NCBI GenBank assembly: GCA_003537495.1
Contig: DPSB01000136.1
Coordinates: 1-7,999 of the forward strand
DNA length: 7,999 bases
Origin: Cytophagales bacterium
GTDB lineage: Bacteria; Bacteroidota; Bacteroidia; Cytophagales; Cyclobacteriaceae
Reading direction: 5' to 3'
Below are positions 5,439-7,999 of this stretch, piece by piece. The position numbers and the translations under genes are program-made. Within the stretch, counting starts at the first letter, position 1; each line of letters begins with the position of its first letter. The notes below the pieces were generated by a model. The model did not search any database. It was given only the letters and a program-made list of their open reading frames with translations, and was not told the origin of the DNA.

Positions 5439-6665
5439 TTACTTCCTATAAACTCCCATCAACACTTCTTCTTTCCCATCAATAACCGGTAATGGCAACC
5501 CGAGTATTTTTGCTATCAACGGATACACATGGATGTTTTGAAAGGCATTAACCTTTGAGCCTTTCTTGATATGAGGTCCCTGTGCATAAAAAATCCCATA
5601 CATGTCGCGCTCGGTGGCGGGGTCGTAACCGTGCACACCCATTTTAGTTCCCAGCTTCGCCTGGCCTAGGAAACGTTCGCGCGTTCCTTCACGGATATAA
5701 AAACCCGGTTGCGCCAGTATCATCACATCGCCTACGCGGGCATGGGTGTAGTGCCATTGTGCTGGATAATCTTCTTTCTTTAATACCGTGAAGTTTTTTT
5801 CCTGCTGCTTTAGTAAAGTAAACACAGAATCCTTTTTGTGTTGCGAATCAAAATACAAATGCGTTTGTGTGCCGCCATTCACCAGTTTTATGGTGCGGTC
5901 TTTCCGGTTAATCAATTCATCCACAAAAATAAATGTCTGTTCTTCTACGAGCAATTCTTTCATACCGTGATCGGAAACTAATACCACATTTACCGGCAAG
6001 CGCGTTGCTTTTACACCTGCCATCAACTCACCCAATAAACTATCGGCTCGTAAAACTGCGTGTTGCGTTTCAATTGCGTTTGGGCCAAAGTCGTGCCCTT
6101 CATGATCGGGAAATGAAAAATAAAGCGTGATCATGTGCGGCCTGTCCGCTGCAGGAAGTTTTAACCAATCTACAACCTGTTGTACACGCTTGCGCGGATC
6201 AACCGTATCATCAAATGGAAAATAATAATCGGGCCTGCGTTGTTCTTCGCTTAGTTCTGATCCTACCCAAAAAAAAGAAGCCGATTTCATATTGTTTCTT
6301 TTGGCTAACTCCCACAACGGCACACCACCGTAATATTGAGGATCGACTACCAACTCTTTTTTGCGCATCCCATAGAACTGGTTGCTGGCACGATCGTAAA
6401 ATGAATTATCAACCAGTCCATGGTTACCTGGATTTAAACCAGTAACAATAGCATAATGATTAGGAAATGTTTTGCTAGGAAAAGATGGAATAATAGCTTC
6501 GGCCTGCGCACCGTTTGAAATAAATCTTCTAAAGTTTGGTGGATTGTACTTCGCGACATAATCGTGGCGAAAGCCATCAAACGAAACGAGAATAACGTAT
6601 GGCTTTTCCTGGGCTAGCGCTGAAAGGGAGAACAGCAAGGTTGCTGCAAACAAATAATTTCTCAT
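5439..6665 (-). CDS. Exported nucleotide pyrophosphatase/phosphodiesterase (NPP family)
   Basis: This 408-residue member of the alkaline phosphatase superfamily should hydrolyse nucleotide pyrophosphates or phosphodiesters outside the cytoplasm. An N-terminal signal peptide (M-R-N-Y-L-F-A-A-T-L-L-F-S-L-S-A-L-A, about residues 1-18) precedes the mature start. Two-zinc site residues are all present: Asp30 (V-S-F-D-G-F-R), nucleophile Thr66 (F-P-S-K-T-F-P-N-H), Asn87 (V-D-N-S-F-Y), Asp187 and His191 (P-D-H-E-G-H-D), Asp232 and His233 (V-S-D-H-G-M), and His345 (G-V-H-G-Y-D-P). This matches bacterial and eukaryotic ENPP enzymes; Thr and the Asn after it point to diester or pyrophosphate rather than monoester substrates. 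Length is typical. The gene is single and diverges from the cupin gene across 73 bases. Exact substrate is unknown; nucleotide scavenging for phosphate is a reasonable inference. Confidence 0.92.
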   Translation of the reverse strand: MRNYLFAATLLFSLSALAQEKPYVILVSFDGFRHDYVAKYNPPNFRRFISNGAQAEAIIPSFPSKTFPNHYAIVTGLNPGNHGLVDNSFYDRASNQFYGMRKKELVVDPQYYGGVPLWELAKRNNMKSASFFWVGSELSEEQRRPDYYFPFDDTVDPRKRVQQVVDWLKLPAADRPHMITLYFSFPDHEGHDFGPNAIETQHAVLRADSLLGELMAGVKATRLPVNVVLVSDHGMKELLVEEQTFIFVDELINRKDRTIKLVNGGTQTHLYFDSQHKKDSVFTLLKQQEKNFTVLKKEDYPAQWHYTHARVGDVMILAQPGFYIREGTRERFLGQAKLGTKMGVHGYDPATERDMYGIFYAQGPHIKKGSKVNAFQNIHVYPLIAKILGLPLPVIDGKEEVLMGVYRK

Positions 6666-6687
6666 AGGGTGCGCGAAGATGATTTTT

Positions 6688-6721
6688 TTTGTTCAATTCC
6701 GCTATCATTTTTATTTCTTTG
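6688..6721 (+). promoter_or_regulatory. Possible Bacteroidota-type promoter for the cupin gene
   Basis: TTTG at 6688-6691 is followed after 22 bases by TTTCTTTG at 6714-6721, which matches the -7 consensus TAnnTTTG except for one base. The spacing falls within the range described for Bacteroidota promoters, and the ATG follows 17 bases later, leaving a very short leader. In such T-rich DNA a chance match is likely. No equally good element is seen for the divergent phosphodiesterase gene. Confidence 0.3.
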
Positions 6722-6738
6722 GATATTAAACAATCATT

Positions 6739-7233
6739 ATGCATCCTGTTGAATTCTGGATTGAGAACCTGAAATTACTTCCACACCCGGAAGGTGGCTT
6801 TTATAAAGAAACCTATCGCAGCACCGAAGAACTCAATCACGAACAATTACCACCACGCTACAAGGGCGGACGAAACTTTTCAACTGCCATTTATTTTCTG
6901 CTTCGCTCGCAGGATCGTTCGGTTTTTCATCGCATTCAATCGGATGAACTCTGGCATTTTTATGCCGGCACTACACTATTAATATATGTGTTGACTCCTG
7001 ACGGATTAAAGATTCATCGGCTTGGGGCCGATCCGGTGCAGGGCGATACACTTCAGGTGCTAATACCTGCGGGTTGTTGGTTTGGCGCGATGGTAGAAAA
7101 ACCGGATAGCTATGCCTTATGCGGTTGCACTGTAGCCCCGGGTTTTGACTTTGCAGATTTTGAAATGGCCGAGCGGGATGAGTTGTTGAAGGAGTTTCCG
7201 GATCAGGAAGATATTATAATGAAGCTTACGTAA
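6739..7233 (+). CDS. Cupin_5 (DUF985) family protein
   Basis: This 164-residue cytoplasmic protein matches the DUF985/cupin_5 family. It opens with L-L-P-H-P-E-G-G-F-Y-K-E-T-Y-R at 13-27, a family hallmark. The first cupin strand pair carries T-A-I-Y-F-L-L at 49-55 and V-F-H-R-I-Q-S-D-E-L-W-H-F-Y-A-G at 62-77, including His64, Glu70 and His73 as candidate metal or ligand residues. The second part has I-P-A-G-C-W-F-G-A at 109-117, the loop before the last strands, and C-T-V-A-P-G-F-D-F at 130-138, followed by the acidic F-E-M-A-E-R-D-E-L end. Length is normal for the family. The biochemical role is not established for most members; sugar-related binding has been suggested for the fold. No operon partner: the next gene is convergent 23 bases away. 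Confidence 0.9.
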   Translation: MHPVEFWIENLKLLPHPEGGFYKETYRSTEELNHEQLPPRYKGGRNFSTAIYFLLRSQDRSVFHRIQSDELWHFYAGTTLLIYVLTPDGLKIHRLGADPVQGDTLQVLIPAGCWFGAMVEKPDSYALCGCTVAPGFDFADFEMAERDELLKEFPDQEDIIMKLT

Positions 7234-7256
7234 ACTTAAATTACGCACAGCGGTTT

Positions 7257-7999
7257 CTAACGTGAAATCAGAACCTTTTTTACATACCGAATGCCTTGCA
7301 ACTCATAACTCAAAAAGTATAAGCCATTGGCAAGGTGCTGTACATCGAGTCGGGTTTGTTGGTTACTTTGTTCGATAGGAATGTAACTTGATCGGCCTAC
7401 ATAGTCTCTCAACTCAACGGCAACAACAGGATGCGAAAGATAAATCCAATCCTTGGCGGGATTCGGATAAAAATCTGAATTACGATCTTCTACTCCTACC
7501 ACGGTTTCAACTGTAAGTTGTGCAGTGTTGCTATAAACTTCTCCGGCATTATTGGAAACACGCACCCGATACAAACCGGCATCGGATGGTTGAGCCGATG
7601 AAATAGAATATGTATTCGCATTTGCAAGATCAATAGCTACATCATCTTTTATCCATTGATAGGAAAAGGGTTGAGTACCGGATGCCGATACCGAAAATGA
7701 AACCACAGCGCCTTCCGAAACTGTTACAGCTTGTGGATGTTCGGTTATAACTGGTGGATTGGTGGCGGTGTACACCACTTTATATAATGCTCCCGCCCCG
7801 CGACTGAGGTAATACAGATTTCCATCCGGTCCGGCTGTAATCGCTACAGATGAATTACCCACATTATTACCAAACAAGGTTGGCGTTGGTGTGCCCGAAA
7901 GATCAAGCGAATAAATCCAATGTGGTGAACAAAAATCCTGAAAGAAATATTTGCCTACGTAAGTGGCCGGATAGGTTGTAACCTGTGGATTAAAAAATG
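7257..7999 (-). CDS. Secreted sugar-dehydrogenase-like protein with Ig-like domain and T9SS tail, 5'-partial
   Basis: The frame is open to the right edge, so the true start is outside the window; 246 C-terminal residues are visible. Residues 1-77 look like the last blade of a PQQ-type glucose/sorbosone dehydrogenase beta-propeller: T-Y-P-A-T-Y-V-G-K-Y-F-F-Q-D-F-C at 8-23, I-Y-S-L-D-L at 28-33, then A-I-T-A-G-P-D-G-N-L-Y-Y-L at 52-64. Residues about 82-163 are an Ig-like domain with F-S-Y-Q-W-I-K-D at 111-118 and D-A-G-L-Y-R-V-R-V-S-N at 139-149. Residues about 175-246 are a type A T9SS sorting domain: F-Y-P-N-P-A-K-D at 176-183, L-A-N-G-L-Y-F-L at 222-229, and the basic end V-K-K-V-L-I-S-R. 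Expected location is the cell surface or medium, exported through Sec and then type IX. Enzyme activity cannot be judged because the catalytic part is missing. Confidence 0.87.
   Translation of the reverse strand, partial: FFNPQVTTYPATYVGKYFFQDFCSPHWIYSLDLSGTPTPTLFGNNVGNSSVAITAGPDGNLYYLSRGAGALYKVVYTATNPPVITEHPQAVTVSEGAVVSFSVSASGTQPFSYQWIKDDVAIDLANANTYSISSAQPSDAGLYRVRVSNNAGEVYSNTAQLTVETVVGVEDRNSDFYPNPAKDWIYLSHPVVAVELRDYVGRSSYIPIEQSNQQTRLDVQHLANGLYFLSYELQGIRYVKKVLISR

Overview
The window looks like chromosome from a member of the Bacteroidota, probably a Cytophagales-type or related environmental lineage. The strongest marker is a secreted protein at the right edge that ends in a type IX secretion (Por) sorting domain. 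Other support comes from the lack of clear Shine-Dalgarno sequences before most starts, a possible -33/-7 type promoter, and DUF4160/DUF2442 and ParE-type modules of kinds common in that phylum. Genus assignment is not possible from this alone.

Layout. (1) Bases 1-141 are the 3' end of an OmpR/PhoB-type response regulator. (2) Bases 254-768 hold an A+T-rich, overlapping DUF4160/DUF2442 gene pair that resembles a toxin-antitoxin module. (3) Bases 862-4181 form a tight same-strand block: a 12-segment MFS transporter, a RelE/ParE-type antitoxin-toxin pair, and a cytoplasmic GH37 trehalase that starts three bases after the toxin stop. The metabolic reading is uptake of trehalose (or a related sugar) by the MFS protein and cleavage to two glucoses by the trehalase; the TA pair sits inside this unit. 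(4) Bases 4182-5438 are an A+T-rich accessory patch. It holds an orphan four-segment membrane protein on the minus strand, a truncated antitoxin-like reading frame on the plus strand (5241-5339), and two back-to-back palindromes (5338-5381) that begin exactly where that frame is cut off. (5) Bases 5439-6665 (minus) encode an exported nucleotide pyrophosphatase/phosphodiesterase of the alkaline phosphatase superfamily. It diverges from a cupin_5 (DUF985) protein at 6739-7233 (plus). (6) Bases 7257-7999 (minus) are the C-terminal part of a large secreted sugar-dehydrogenase-like beta-propeller protein with an Ig-like domain and a T9SS tail; its start lies outside the window.

Most of the window is ordinary. 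The points worth a second look are the three TA-type loci within 5 kb (one complete ParE pair inside a sugar operon, one DUF4160/DUF2442 pair, one broken remnant), the unrecognised membrane gene with a possible cassette-like boundary, and a hairpin placed directly before the transporter start codon. I see no convincing new multi-gene system.
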